This document shows, piece after piece, positions 30,927 to 39,760 of a DNA stretch of 64,000 nucleotides; position 1 is the stretch's first letter, and each line of letters starts with the position of its first letter. Made by a program: the position numbers and the translations under genes. Under the pieces are notes generated by a model. The model saw nothing but the letters and a program-made list of their open reading frames with translations. It searched no databases and was not told the DNA's origin. Where the stretch lies: positions 40,505 through 104,504 of the forward strand of contig NZ_JADLRJ010000019.1 in assembly GCF_015477355.1 (NCBI RefSeq), read 5' to 3'. This DNA is from Nocardia blacklockiae (GTDB taxonomy: Bacteria > Actinomycetota > Actinomycetes > Mycobacteriales > Mycobacteriaceae).

Positions 30927-32807
30927 ATGAGTATCGAGTCGGAGGCGTGGAGTCAGCTCTACCGGCAGGCGCACGCGCCACAGGAGAAGCGCGCGCTCAG
31001 CCGCGCCACGGCTCGGCGGATTCTGCGGTTCGCGCGGCCGCATCGGCCCCAGCTGATCGGGTTCCTGGTGTTCAGCGTGGTGTCGGCGCTGCTCGCGGTC
31101 GCGAACCCGGTCCTCGCGGGGCGGGTGGTGGACGAGATCGTGGGGCGGGCCGCACCGAGTTCGGTGGCCGTGCTCGCGGCGATCATCGGCGCGGTCGCGG
31201 TGCTCGACGCCGCGCTGGGCATCGTGATCCGGTGGCTGTCGGCGCGCATCGGCGAGGGCCTGATCCTCGACCTGCGCACCGCGGTGTTCGACCACGTGCA
31301 GCGGCTGCCGATCGCGTTCTTCACCCGCACCCGCACCGGCGCGCTGGTCAGCCGGCTGAACAGCGACGTGATCGGCGCGCAGCGGGCGTTCAGCACCACT
31401 CTGTCCGGCGTGGTCACGAACGCGGTGACGCTGCTGCTCACGCTGGTGGTCATGGTGCGGCTGTCCTGGCAGATCACGCTGCTGGCGCTGATCCTGCTGC
31501 CGCTGTTCATGATTCCCGCGCGCCGCATGGGTGTGCGGGTGGCGGAGATCCAGCGCGAGGCCGCGCAACTCAACGCCGCGATGAGTACCCAGATGACGGA
31601 GCGCTTCTCCGCGCCCGGCGCCACCCTGGTCAAGTTGTTCGGCCGACCGCACCAGGAGTCCAGGGAGTTCGCGCTGCGCGCGGGGCGGGTCCGCGACATC
31701 GGCGTGCGCACCGCGATGTTGCAGACCGTGTTCGTCACCGCGCTGACGCTGGTGTCGGCACTGGCCGTGGCGCTGGTCTACGGGCTGGGCGGCTGGTACG
31801 CCCTGCGGGGGCAGCTGGACGCCGGTTCCGTCGTGGCGCTGTCGCTGCTGCTGACCAGGCTGTACACCCCGCTCACCGCGCTGGCCAGCGCCCGGGTCGA
31901 CATCATGTCGGCGCTGGTGAGCTTCGAACGGGTCTTCGAGGTGCTGGACCTGAAGCCCCTGATCGAGGACGCGCCCGACGCGGAACCCGTGCCCGAGGGC
32001 CCGGTTTCGGTGGAGTTCGACGACGTCCACTTCGGCTACCCGTCGGCGGACAAGGTGTCGCTGGCCTCGCTGGAGGATGTCGCGACGCTCGACGCGCGCG
32101 GCGGGATCGAAGTGCTGCACGGCATCTCGCTGCGCGCCGAGCCGGGGCAGACGGTGGCGCTGGTCGGCTCGTCCGGGGCCGGGAAATCCACGGTGGCCCA
32201 GCTGGTTTCCCGGCTGTACGACGTGGATTCGGGCAGCGTGCGGCTCAACGGGCGCGACGTGCGCGAGCTGACCGGCCGCTCCATTCACGACACGGTCGGC
32301 CTGGTCACCCAGGACGGCCACCTGTTCCACGAGACCATCCGGGCCAACCTGCTGCTGGCGCGCCCGGAGGCGACCGAGGGCGAGCTGTGGGACGCGTTGC
32401 GCCGCGCCCGCTTGGAGGATCTGGTGGCCGCCCTGCCCGACGGGCTGGACACCATGGTCGGCGAGCGCGGTTACCGGCTCTCCGGCGGTGAACGCCAACG
32501 GCTGACGATCGCCCGCCTGCTGCTCAAGCAGCCGCGCGTGGTGATCCTGGACGAGGCCACCGCCTCGCTGGATTCGACCTCCGAGGCAGCGGTCCAGGAA
32601 GCACTGGCGGAGGCGCTCGACGGCAAGACGGCCCTGGTGATCGCGCACCGGCTGTCCACCGTCCGCAATGCCGACCAGATCCTGGTCCTGGAGGAGGGCC
32701 GCGTCGTGGAACGCGGCACGCACGCCACGCTGCTGGCGGCCGGTGGGCGCTACAGCGAGCTGTACCGCACGCAGTTCGCCGACGATTCGGAACCGGTCGC
32801 GGCCTAG
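30927..32807 (+). CDS. Multidrug/lipid ABC exporter (fused permease-ATPase)
   Basis: 626 residues from ATG 30927 (GGAAGGAG before it). Residues about 45-340 hold six membrane helices of the type I exporter fold. The ATPase has Walker A V-G-S-S-G-A-G-K-S, Q-loop T-Q-D-G-H-L-F, signature L-S-G-G-E-R-Q, Walker B V-I-L-D-E-A-T-A-S and switch His in I-A-H-R-L. It should work as a homodimer exporting drugs or lipids. A 20-residue insert (about 378-398, S-L-A-S-L-E-D-V-A-T) before the Walker A is slightly long. A GC hairpin terminator follows the stop. Confidence 0.94.
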   Translation: MSIESEAWSQLYRQAHAPQEKRALSRATARRILRFARPHRPQLIGFLVFSVVSALLAVANPVLAGRVVDEIVGRAAPSSVAVLAAIIGAVAVLDAALGIVIRWLSARIGEGLILDLRTAVFDHVQRLPIAFFTRTRTGALVSRLNSDVIGAQRAFSTTLSGVVTNAVTLLLTLVVMVRLSWQITLLALILLPLFMIPARRMGVRVAEIQREAAQLNAAMSTQMTERFSAPGATLVKLFGRPHQESREFALRAGRVRDIGVRTAMLQTVFVTALTLVSALAVALVYGLGGWYALRGQLDAGSVVALSLLLTRLYTPLTALASARVDIMSALVSFERVFEVLDLKPLIEDAPDAEPVPEGPVSVEFDDVHFGYPSADKVSLASLEDVATLDARGGIEVLHGISLRAEPGQTVALVGSSGAGKSTVAQLVSRLYDVDSGSVRLNGRDVRELTGRSIHDTVGLVTQDGHLFHETIRANLLLARPEATEGELWDALRRARLEDLVAALPDGLDTMVGERGYRLSGGERQRLTIARLLLKQPRVVILDEATASLDSTSEAAVQEALAEALDGKTALVIAHRLSTVRNADQILVLEEGRVVERGTHATLLAAGGRYSELYRTQFADDSEPVAA

Positions 32808-32813
32808 GGGTTT

Positions 32814-32850
32814 CGCCGCCGCCCGAGTGCCATCGCCTCGGGCGGCGGCG
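32814..32850 (+). terminator. GC-rich hairpin terminator after the ABC exporter
   Basis: CGCCGCCGCCCGAG and CTCGGGCGGCGGCG form a perfect 14-bp stem around a 9-base loop, starting seven bases after the stop. No T-run follows, as is usual in this kind of genome. Confidence 0.75.
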
Positions 32851-32911
32851 TGCGTCGGGTGCGCCTGTTTAATCGCTGGTTCGGTGCGGGGTGGGTTGTT
32901 AGGGTGGCGGC

Positions 32912-32941
32912 GTGAATTCTCCGGAGGCGTCCAGAAGGTAG
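32912..32941 (+). CDS. Possible 9-residue leader peptide of the MFS exporter (attenuator)
   Basis: GTG 32912 opens a short ORF, V-N-S-P-E-A-S-R-R, ending at TAG 32941. A TAGGGT -10-like box ends six bases before the GTG, so the message would be leaderless. Two rare Arg codons, AGA AGG, stand just before the stop, a set-up suited to ribosome stalling. Downstream (32990-33005) CGCCGA/TCGGCG can pair, and the 190-base leader contains further GC-rich inverted segments before the exporter start. Ribosome-mediated attenuation is known for Cmx/CmlR-type exporters; here it is inference. Confidence 0.4.
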   Translation: MNSPEASRR

Positions 32942-33132
32942 CCGCTCGGCCTGTGGCCGGGCGGCGTGGTGAGTGTTGTCCCCGCTGGTCGCCGAGCGAT
33001 CGGCGCGAGGGGTAGCTCGCGACGCCGGACGATGTCGATTCGCCGCGGTCGGGTGCGGGTTCGCCCGATGTCGCGGTTCGTCTCGGGCGCTGCGAATTCG
33101 ATTGTGGCGCCCTGATTCCGGGGAGTTCTCTC

Positions 33133-34341
33133 ATGCCCATGGTGGTTTTCGTGCTGGCTGTCGCGGTGTTCGCGCAGGGCACGTCCGAGTTCATGATGTC
33201 GGGGCTGTTGGCGCGGATCGCGGCCGACGTCGGAGTGTCGCTGGGTGTTGCGGGTTTGCTGACCTCGCTGTTCGCGGCAGGTATGGTGCTCGGCGCGCCG
33301 GTGATGGTGGTGGCGACGGGCCGGTTGCCCGTCGGATATTCGGTGACGGCGTTTCTGGGCGTCTTCTGTTGCGCGCACGTGATCGGTGCGGTGGCAACCG
33401 ATTTCGGGGTGCTGTTGGTGACTCGCGTGGTGGCGGCGGTCGCGAATGCCGGATTCCTGGCGATCGCGCTCGCCGCCTTGCCGAGGCTCGTCGGTCCGGC
33501 GGTGGTCGGGCGCGCGACCTCGGTGGTGGTGTCCGGGGTGACGGTCGCGTGCATCGCCGGAGTGCCCGCGGGCACCCTGCTGGGCCAGGCGTGGGGGTGG
33601 CGCTCGGCGTTCTGGGCCGTCGCCGTCCTCAGTGCGGCTGTGCTGATTCCCGTTCGGGTGATGCTCCGTGGCGACCTGCGCGACGACACCACGCCCGAGG
33701 GACCGACGCGCTCGCTGCCGCGCGAATGGCTGGTGCTGCGGCAGCGGCCGGTGCTGCTCGCCGTCGTGGCCGCGGTGCTGGTCAATGCCGCGACCTTCGC
33801 CGGGTTCACCTACCTCGGCACCGTCACGACCGATGCCGCCGGGGGCGACGGGTGGGTTCCGTTGGTGCTGGCCCTGTTCGGCATCGGCTCGTTTCTCGGC
33901 GTGCTCGTCACCGGTCGGTACAGCGACCGTCATCAGCGGCGGATCGTCGTCGGCGGAGCGGTCGCCCTCGTCGGCGTCTGGGCGCTGGCCGCCGTGACCG
34001 CGCACGCCTTGCTCGGGCTCGCGGTCATGGCGGTGGTGGCGGGCGCGGTCGCGTTCGGCGTCGGCTCGACTCTCATCGCGGCCATCGTCCGGACCGCCAC
34101 ACCTGTCGCCCCGCGCATCGCGGGCGCCCTGGCCACCACCGCCTTCAACATCGGTGCCGTCGTCGGCCCCGCCGCCGCAGGACTCTTCGTCGATCGCACC
34201 GGCCACCCGACCACGGCACTGTGGTGCAGCGCCGTATTCACCACTGCCGCCGCGATTGTCGTTGCGATCGGCCGGTGCAGCGGAGCGAGTCCGGACGAGC
34301 GCCTGCGCACCGACGCGGTATGCAGGCCGGAAGGCCGGTGA
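33133..34341 (+). CDS. MFS exporter, DHA1 family (Cmx/CmlR-like)
   Basis: 402 residues with GGGGAG before ATG 33133. Twelve membrane helices are predicted by eye. The N-terminal helix has V-F-A-Q-G-T-S-E-F-M, and G-R-Y-S-D-R-H-Q-R-R is the cytosolic loop. The drug:H+ antiporter motif C is seen as G-A-V-V-G-P-A-A-A-G. It is in the group of chloramphenicol and sugar exporters (Cmx, AraJ). Possible 5' leader peptide and hairpins suggest antibiotic-inducible translation control. It is convergent, 21 bases apart, with a paralogous exporter on the opposite strand. Confidence 0.9.
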   Translation: MPMVVFVLAVAVFAQGTSEFMMSGLLARIAADVGVSLGVAGLLTSLFAAGMVLGAPVMVVATGRLPVGYSVTAFLGVFCCAHVIGAVATDFGVLLVTRVVAAVANAGFLAIALAALPRLVGPAVVGRATSVVVSGVTVACIAGVPAGTLLGQAWGWRSAFWAVAVLSAAVLIPVRVMLRGDLRDDTTPEGPTRSLPREWLVLRQRPVLLAVVAAVLVNAATFAGFTYLGTVTTDAAGGDGWVPLVLALFGIGSFLGVLVTGRYSDRHQRRIVVGGAVALVGVWALAAVTAHALLGLAVMAVVAGAVAFGVGSTLIAAIVRTATPVAPRIAGALATTAFNIGAVVGPAAAGLFVDRTGHPTTALWCSAVFTTAAAIVVAIGRCSGASPDERLRTDAVCRPEGR

Positions 34342-34362
34342 CGCGCGAGTTGCGTGACGGTC

Positions 34363-35559
34363 TCACGCCTCGGCGGGAGCCGGTTCGCGTTCTGGATCGT
34401 CCATCCGACGCGCGACGACGTTGCGCGCCAACGCATTCGACCAGACGACGACGCCCAGCGCCACCACGCCGAGCACCGCGCCGATCCATGCCACCGCCGG
34501 GTAGCCCATGCCCGCGCCCAGGGCCAGACCGCCGAGCCACGGTCCGGCGGTGATGCCGACGTTGAAGGAGGCGACGTTGCCCGCCGCGCCCAGCGTCGAC
34601 GCTTCGGGGGCGAGGGTGAACACGCGGCTGTTGAGTACTGGGTTCACACCGAAACCGAAGGCGCCCAGGAGGAATACCAGCGCCGTGACCGGTGCGATGT
34701 GGTGCGCGGTGAGCGCGAGCAGCACCGAGGTGAGGGTGAGACCGGTGACGCCGACGACGAGGGTGCGTGCCGGGTGAGCGTCGGCGGTGCGGCCGCCGAC
34801 GACGATGCCGATCAGCCCGCCGAGACCGTAGACGGCCAGCACCACCGGCACCCAGCCGTCGGCCAGTCCGGTCGTCTCGGTGAGCAGCGCGCCCAGGTAA
34901 CTGAACGACACCAGCAACGCGGAGGTAGCCAGCATGGTGGTGCCGTACAACAACCACACCTGCCGGGAAGCCAAGGCGCGCAGCTCGTTTCGCAACTTCG
35001 GCGCCTCGGTGCGGCGAGCGTCGGGAATCTTGGCGAGCACACCCGCCATGGCGGCCGCCGTCAGCACCGCGACCGCCCAGAACGCGGCCCGCCACCCCAG
35101 GTGCTGGCCGACGAAGGTGCCGGCCGGGAGCCCGACGACGGTGGCGATGGTGAGCCCGCCGGCGACGACGCTCATCGCCCGGCCGCGCGCACTGCCCGGC
35201 ACCAGACCCACGGCGGTCGCGGCGGCCACCGACCAGAACCCGGCGTAGACGAACGCCGCCACCGCCCGGGTGCCGAACAGCACCCAATAGTCGGAGGTCA
35301 GTGCCCCGACCACGTGGGCGGCCAGGAACACGGCGAGGAAGGCGAGCAGCGCGGTGCGCCGCGACCACCGCAGCGTCGCCACGGCCAGCACCGGCGCGCC
35401 GACCAGCATGCCCAGCGCGAAGGCGGAGATGAGCAATCCGGCCTGCGGCACGGAAACGCCCAGGTCGCTTGCCATTTCGGTGAGCAACCCCGCGAGCATC
35501 AGCTCCGAGGTGCCCTGCGCGAAGATGGACAGGCCCAGGATGTAGACGGCCAACGGCAT
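34363..35559 (-). CDS. MFS exporter, DHA1 family (AraJ-like)
   Basis: 398 residues with GGGAGG before ATG 35559. Twelve helices; I-F-A-Q-G-T-S-E-L-M at the N-terminus mirrors the neighbouring exporter, and the loop G-R-T-A-D-A-H-P-A-R and the C-terminal pattern also match, so the two are tail-to-tail paralogues. The TTTTGGA...TTCAAAA operator lies 20 bases before the start, and the TetR at 35679 is its probable repressor. Substrate unknown. Confidence 0.9.
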   Translation of the reverse strand: MPLAVYILGLSIFAQGTSELMLAGLLTEMASDLGVSVPQAGLLISAFALGMLVGAPVLAVATLRWSRRTALLAFLAVFLAAHVVGALTSDYWVLFGTRAVAAFVYAGFWSVAAATAVGLVPGSARGRAMSVVAGGLTIATVVGLPAGTFVGQHLGWRAAFWAVAVLTAAAMAGVLAKIPDARRTEAPKLRNELRALASRQVWLLYGTTMLATSALLVSFSYLGALLTETTGLADGWVPVVLAVYGLGGLIGIVVGGRTADAHPARTLVVGVTGLTLTSVLLALTAHHIAPVTALVFLLGAFGFGVNPVLNSRVFTLAPEASTLGAAGNVASFNVGITAGPWLGGLALGAGMGYPAVAWIGAVLGVVALGVVVWSNALARNVVARRMDDPEREPAPAEA

Positions 35560-35577
35560 GGCGGTCGGCCTCCCTTC

Positions 35578-35603
35578 TGTTTTGGATCATTCGGTTCAAA
35601 ACA
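35578..35603. promoter_or_regulatory. TetR operator 1 (before MFS exporter)
   Basis: TGTTTTG and CAAAACA are exact 7-bp arms of a 26-base imperfect inverted repeat 18 bases upstream of the MFS ATG (minus strand). The inner part reads TTTTGGA then, ten bases later, TTCAAAA. The same arrangement occurs upstream of the tetR gene at 36269-36290 (TTTTAGA... TCCAAAA), so both are likely sites of that TetR. Confidence 0.6.
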
Positions 35604-35678
35604 AGGGCATGCGAAATCCACACGCCCATCGCGTAATTCAGCACCCGACGAATGACGGGACCGGAAACTACACCGTCA

Positions 35679-36251
35679 TCACAGACAACTCAGCGCGACA
35701 TTCGCGATCGCCTCCAGCGTCGAACGGTCCGCGCCGCCGCGCGCGGAGACTCGCATACCGCCGATCGTCGCGATCACGAAATGCGCGAGATCCGTTGCGC
35801 TGCGGGCCTTGTCGATCTCGCCCGCGCGCTGCCCGGCCGCGAGGGCCGCAGTGAGCGCCGCGAGCCGCTTGTCCAGGTCGGCACACAGCAGGGCCGCCAC
35901 CTCCGGATCACGCCGCCCCAGTTCGACGGTCGCGTTCACCACCAGGCAGCCCAGCGGATCGTCCTCGGGGGCGTCGACGATCCGCCACAGCAGGGCGCGC
36001 ACCTTGTCCTTCGCCGGCTCCGGGCCCTCGAGCAGGGCGAAATTGTCGGAGTTCTTGGCTGCCATGTACCGACGCAGCGCACGCTCGTACAGCTCGTGCT
36101 TGCCGGCGAAGGTGTTGTAGATGCTGCTGCGCCCGAGGCCCGTCGCGGCACAGAGGTCCTGCGTGGAGGTGGCCTCGTAGCCGCTTTCCCAGAACGCGCG
36201 CATCGCCGCGTCCACCGCGCGCTCCTCGTCGAATTGCCTGGGTCGTGCCAT
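35679..36251 (-). CDS. TetR-family regulator of the MFS exporter
   Basis: 190 residues starting ATG 36251. The helix-turn-helix reads A-V-D-A-A-M-R-A-F-W-E-S-G-Y-E-A-T-S, D-L-C-A-A-T-G-L-G, S-S-I-Y-N-T-F-A-G-K-H-E-L-Y. The ligand domain has P-L-G-C-L-V-V-N-A-T-V-E-L, common in exporter repressors. It is followed by the MFS exporter 119 bases later on the same strand, and near-identical operators flank both starts, so self-repression and exporter repression are likely. Ligand unknown. Confidence 0.93.
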   Translation of the reverse strand: MARPRQFDEERAVDAAMRAFWESGYEATSTQDLCAATGLGRSSIYNTFAGKHELYERALRRYMAAKNSDNFALLEGPEPAKDKVRALLWRIVDAPEDDPLGCLVVNATVELGRRDPEVAALLCADLDKRLAALTAALAAGQRAGEIDKARSATDLAHFVIATIGGMRVSARGGADRSTLEAIANVALSCL

Positions 36252-36268
36252 GCGCCCACCGTAGCACG

Positions 36269-36290
36269 TTTTAGATAGATCAGTCCAAAA
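36269..36290. promoter_or_regulatory. TetR operator 2 (before the tetR gene)
   Basis: TTTTAGA and TCCAAAA form the ends of a 22-base site 18 bases before the tetR ATG (minus strand), the same length and end pattern as the exporter operator (TTTTGGA ... TTCAAAA). Autoregulation is the natural reading. Confidence 0.6.
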
Positions 36291-36337
36291 TCATCGCGGA
36301 CACCGCGAGGGTGTGGGTTCGTCAGGTGGCCGGAAGC

Positions 36338-37333
36338 TCAGAACTCCCCGGCGACGCCGAGCACCGTGCGCCCGGAGTGCTGCCCGGACCGGATCGAGTC
36401 CAGCACCTCCGCCGCGCGGGTGACCGGCGCGTAGTTCTCGTAATCCGAAAGACGTTGCGGTTTCAGGTCTTTGCCCAGCCGGGTCCACAGCGCGCGGCGC
36501 TGGTCGATCGGGAACTGCACCGAGTCGATGCCGAGCAGGGCGACGCCGCGCAGGATGAACGGCATGACGGTGGTGGGGAGCGCGGTGCCGCCGGTGAGTC
36601 CGCTCGCCGCGACCGCGCCGCCGTAGCGGATCGTACTCAGCACGTGCGCAAGGGATTTGCCGCCGACGCTGTCGACCGCGCCCGCCCACTGCGCCTTGGC
36701 CAGCGGGCGGGGCTTGGCGTCCGGGTCCTCCGGCAGCCGTCCGATCACCGATTTCGCGCCGAGCGCGGACAACCGCTCGCCCGCGTCGGTCTTGCCGGTG
36801 GAGGCGACCACCTCGAAGCCGAGCCCGGCGAGGATGTCCACGGCCACCGTGCCGACGCCGCCCGTCGCGCCGGTCACCAGCACCGGGCCCGACTCGGGGG
36901 TCAGGCCGCGGTCGAGCAGGGCCTGCACGCTCATCGCCGCGGTGAAGCCGGCGGTACCCAGCGCGGCGGCCTCGCGCGGCGTCAGGCCGTCGAGCTTGAC
37001 GACCCATTCGGCCGGGACCCGGGCGTACTCGGCGAAGCCGCCGTGGTGGGCGGTGCCGATGTCGTAGCCGTGCGCGATCACCAGGTCGCCGGGCGCGAAG
37101 CCGGGGTCCTCGGAGGCGACGACCTCGCCGGTCAGGTCGATGCCGGGGATGATCGGGTACTCGCGCACCACGCCGCCGCCGGGCGTGACGGCCAGCCCGT
37201 CCTTGAAGTTGGCACTGGAGAAGTGCACCTTGATCGTGACCGCGCCCGGCCCGAGGAAGTCCTCGCCGACCTCCTCGCGCACCAGCCGTACGCCGCCATC
37301 GGACTCGTGTGCCACCATCGCCCAGAACTGCAT
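36338..37333 (-). CDS. YhdH/AcuI-type zinc-free quinone/acrylyl-CoA reductase
   Basis: 331 residues. ATG 37333 begins M-Q-F-W-A-M-V; a TATCCT box eight bases upstream with no Shine-Dalgarno suggests leaderless translation. Family signs: F-S-S-A-N-F-K-D-G-L, G-I-D-L-T-G-E-V, H-G-G-F-A-E-Y-A, and the NADPH motif V-T-G-A-T-G-G-V-G (about 155). No catalytic Zn ligands. Members reduce acrylyl-CoA or act as quinone reductases. It follows the tetR operator region and is transcribed toward it, so it is separate. Confidence 0.9.
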   Translation of the reverse strand: MQFWAMVAHESDGGVRLVREEVGEDFLGPGAVTIKVHFSSANFKDGLAVTPGGGVVREYPIIPGIDLTGEVVASEDPGFAPGDLVIAHGYDIGTAHHGGFAEYARVPAEWVVKLDGLTPREAAALGTAGFTAAMSVQALLDRGLTPESGPVLVTGATGGVGTVAVDILAGLGFEVVASTGKTDAGERLSALGAKSVIGRLPEDPDAKPRPLAKAQWAGAVDSVGGKSLAHVLSTIRYGGAVAASGLTGGTALPTTVMPFILRGVALLGIDSVQFPIDQRRALWTRLGKDLKPQRLSDYENYAPVTRAAEVLDSIRSGQHSGRTVLGVAGEF

Positions 37334-37413
37334 GGGTCCGAGGATAGAGGCTCCGCGGCCGGTTCGGCGGGAGCGGGCCTCCGGTGAGCTCGGTGACCTG
37401 CGGATCGGCTCGG

Positions 37414-39570
37414 TCAGCGATCGTAGGACGCGACGCCGACCGGGCCCGCGCCGACACACAGCGTCAAATCCGGTGTGCGAGAGGCGATTCGCACGGTGGA
37501 ACCGCTGCCGACGAGCCGGACGAAGACCGTGTTCAGCCCGGCCCGCACCGGCACCGACACCGCGCGGCCGTGCTCCATGCCGACGACGACGCGCCCGTCG
37601 CGGTCGGCGAAATAGTTCAGCTGCGCCGTCCAGCCGTTGTCGAGCATCGGACCGTCGAGGGGCAGGTCGACCGACGGCTCGCCCGCGACCCGGTACCCGC
37701 ACCCCGGCTCCGGACCCGGGCGGATCCCCCGGTTCCACCACACCTGCGCGGGCACGAGCTCACCGCTGTCGGTGATCATTCGCAACCGCGGCGTCGAGTC
37801 CGCGAACGCGCCTTTCGCAACCGGCGACAACACGCGACTCGCCAGATTCTGCGGATACGCCAACGGCGTCAACACTCCCCAGGGCACCTCTTGATCGAGC
37901 AATGGCGGACCACCCGCGGCCAGCCCCACCTCCACATTGGTGAGATACGTGCGCGTCGGACTCACCTCCCACGATCGAGCGAAGGCAACGGTCGACCACA
38001 AACTGCTCCCCACGAGCGCAACCACAACCCCCACCACCACCCACCGCCGCACACCACTGCCGAACCCAGCCCCGGCACCGGGAGCAGCACCCGCACCAGA
38101 GCCGGTGCCGACACCAACAGCAGTGCGGATGCGAGTGCCGAGACCAGTAGCTGGACCGCTGCTGATGCCAGCGACAGGACGCGTACCGATGCCCGCAGCC
38201 GTGCGAGTGCCGCCGCCGGTCGCGGTGTCGGTGCCGGTGCCGGTGCCGGTGCCAACGGCAGTGCGAGTGCCGGTGCCGACGCCGACGGCAGTGCGAGTGT
38301 CGGTGCCGACGCCGGCGGCAGTGCGAGTGTCGGTGCCAGCGGCAGCGGCGGCAACGTGAGTGGCAGCGGCGGTATCGGTCACTGCGGGGTTCGCGGGGCG
38401 GCGCGGGGCGCGTAGTAGCAGGGCACCGGCTGCCGCCAGCACTACCGCTACGTCGGCGAGGTAGCGCAGGGATTGCATGAGTTCGGCGGCGGTGTTGGGG
38501 CCGCCGCGAATGAGCGCGACGGGGAGTTGAGCGCCGAATATGTACGCCGCCACCAGGATCCACACCGGCACGACTCGGGCGCGGAAGCGGACGGTCAGTG
38601 CCACGAGCAGGGCCAAGGCGAGCCAGGACAGGATGACCGCCCAGGTCGGGGGGACGGCCCAGGGTGTCGAGGGGAGCCAGCGGGCCCATGCCCACGGTCC
38701 GCCCAGCAGTGTCGGCACAATGCCCAGCGAGGTCGCGCTGTGGAGGAGGTTCCGCAGATTGCCGGGGTCACTGTGGACCGTGGCGGTATCGAGGACCGCG
38801 AAATAGACCACCGCCCAGCACACCAAGACCGCCGCCGAGCCGAGCCACAGCGGCGCACCTCGCCGCAGCACCTTCGCCCGCCCGTCGAGATGCCCGGACA
38901 GCGCGGCCACAGCACACGCGACGAACGGAATCACCACGCACTTCTCGAAGAACAGCAGCCCTACGGCGAAGACGAGAACCCCGGACACCGCGTAACGCCG
39001 CCGCCCGGTCCGCACCAGCAGCACGGCGTCACCGATCACCCAGGCCAGCGCCGCCTGCAAGGGCAGCGCGTTGAGACCGGCCGCCCACCAGGCGAACGAC
39101 GGCAGGGTCAGCGGACAGAACAGGTAGAAGACGAACGGCAGCAGGACGATCCAGCGCACCGGCCGCGCCGCGGCGGTTCTCGCCCGGCCCGCGTCCAGCA
39201 CCAGCAGCATCCGCAGCACCGCCACCGCGGCAACACACTGCAACACCAGCAGCGAGACCACCGGCCCGGCCCAGTTCAGCGGCGCGAGCGCGGTCACGAC
39301 CCACGCGACGACGAAGGCCAGCGGCATGAAGTGCCCATCGTGGCTGTGCAGCAACAGCTCCGCGGACAGCAGCGGCGACGTCCCAGCCCGGCCCACCAGG
39401 ATCAAGTCGTCCCAATAGAAGTAGCCACTCCCGGCCACCCACCCCCGCAGCACCAGCTGCGACGCGATCAGCGCGGCGGCCACCACGATCGGCGACACCC
39501 GCCATGCCGCTGAGACGCGCCGGACAGACCCGTGCTCCGGTGCCACGGCCGGAGCGAAGTTCATGGCCAC
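37414..39570 (-). CDS. Multi-pass membrane protein with a Gly/Thr repeat insert (GT-C-like)
   Basis: 718 residues. The N-terminal half has about ten helices; after helix 1 comes Y-F-Y-W-D-D-L-I-L-V-G-R-A-G, an early-loop acidic pair of the kind seen in GT-C glycosyltransferases, then F-M-P-L-A-F-V-V-A-W-V. Residues about 390-500 are a repeat tract of G-V-G-T-D-T-R-T-A units, followed by one more helix (W-V-V-V-G-V-V-V-A-L-V-G) and a C-terminal beta-rich domain of about 190 residues. No family assigned with confidence; the acidic pair suggests glycan or arabinan transfer as one possibility. Confidence 0.75.
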   Translation of the reverse strand: MAMNFAPAVAPEHGSVRRVSAAWRVSPIVVAAALIASQLVLRGWVAGSGYFYWDDLILVGRAGTSPLLSAELLLHSHDGHFMPLAFVVAWVVTALAPLNWAGPVVSLLVLQCVAAVAVLRMLLVLDAGRARTAAARPVRWIVLLPFVFYLFCPLTLPSFAWWAAGLNALPLQAALAWVIGDAVLLVRTGRRRYAVSGVLVFAVGLLFFEKCVVIPFVACAVAALSGHLDGRAKVLRRGAPLWLGSAAVLVCWAVVYFAVLDTATVHSDPGNLRNLLHSATSLGIVPTLLGGPWAWARWLPSTPWAVPPTWAVILSWLALALLVALTVRFRARVVPVWILVAAYIFGAQLPVALIRGGPNTAAELMQSLRYLADVAVVLAAAGALLLRAPRRPANPAVTDTAAATHVAAAAAGTDTRTAAGVGTDTRTAVGVGTGTRTAVGTGTGTGTDTATGGGTRTAAGIGTRPVAGISSGPATGLGTRIRTAVGVGTGSGAGAAPGAGAGFGSGVRRWVVVGVVVALVGSSLWSTVAFARSWEVSPTRTYLTNVEVGLAAGGPPLLDQEVPWGVLTPLAYPQNLASRVLSPVAKGAFADSTPRLRMITDSGELVPAQVWWNRGIRPGPEPGCGYRVAGEPSVDLPLDGPMLDNGWTAQLNYFADRDGRVVVGMEHGRAVSVPVRAGLNTVFVRLVGSGSTVRIASRTPDLTLCVGAGPVGVASYDR
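38081..38370. repeat. In-frame 30-bp repeat tract inside the membrane protein
   Basis: Units of about 30 bases beginning GTGCGAGTG (plus strand) at 38261, 38291 and 38321 are nearly identical (for example GTGCGAGTGTCGGTGCCGAC followed by GCCGGCGGCA). Shorter GGTGCC steps and degenerate copies extend the tract to about 38081. On the coding strand they give T-R-T-A-V-G-V-G-T-D type repeats. Periods are multiples of three, so unit changes would keep the frame and vary loop length. Confidence 0.8.
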
Positions 39571-39760
39571 CCACCGTAGTGCCCGCCGCCGCCGGACGGC
39601 TCGATCACGTCACAGACTTGCTGTGTCACTCTGTCACAGATACCGTGTCCGATCTAGGTCGGGGAAAACAGCGGCGGCCGCTGTGCCGCACCCGCACAAC
39701 GGATCTCGCGAACCGGCGGTGCGGCGCGGACGGCCGCCTCGACCTCTGGACAGGTGAACG

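Noticed and set aside
29523-33809. Very long open minus-strand frame opposite P450, ABC exporter and MFS genes
   Set aside because: High GC leaves antisense frames open; the plus-strand genes carry clear domain motifs and ribosome sites.
37937-38359. Plus-strand frame rich in V-P-T-P-T-A-V-R
   Set aside because: A by-product of the repeat tract in the minus-strand membrane protein.
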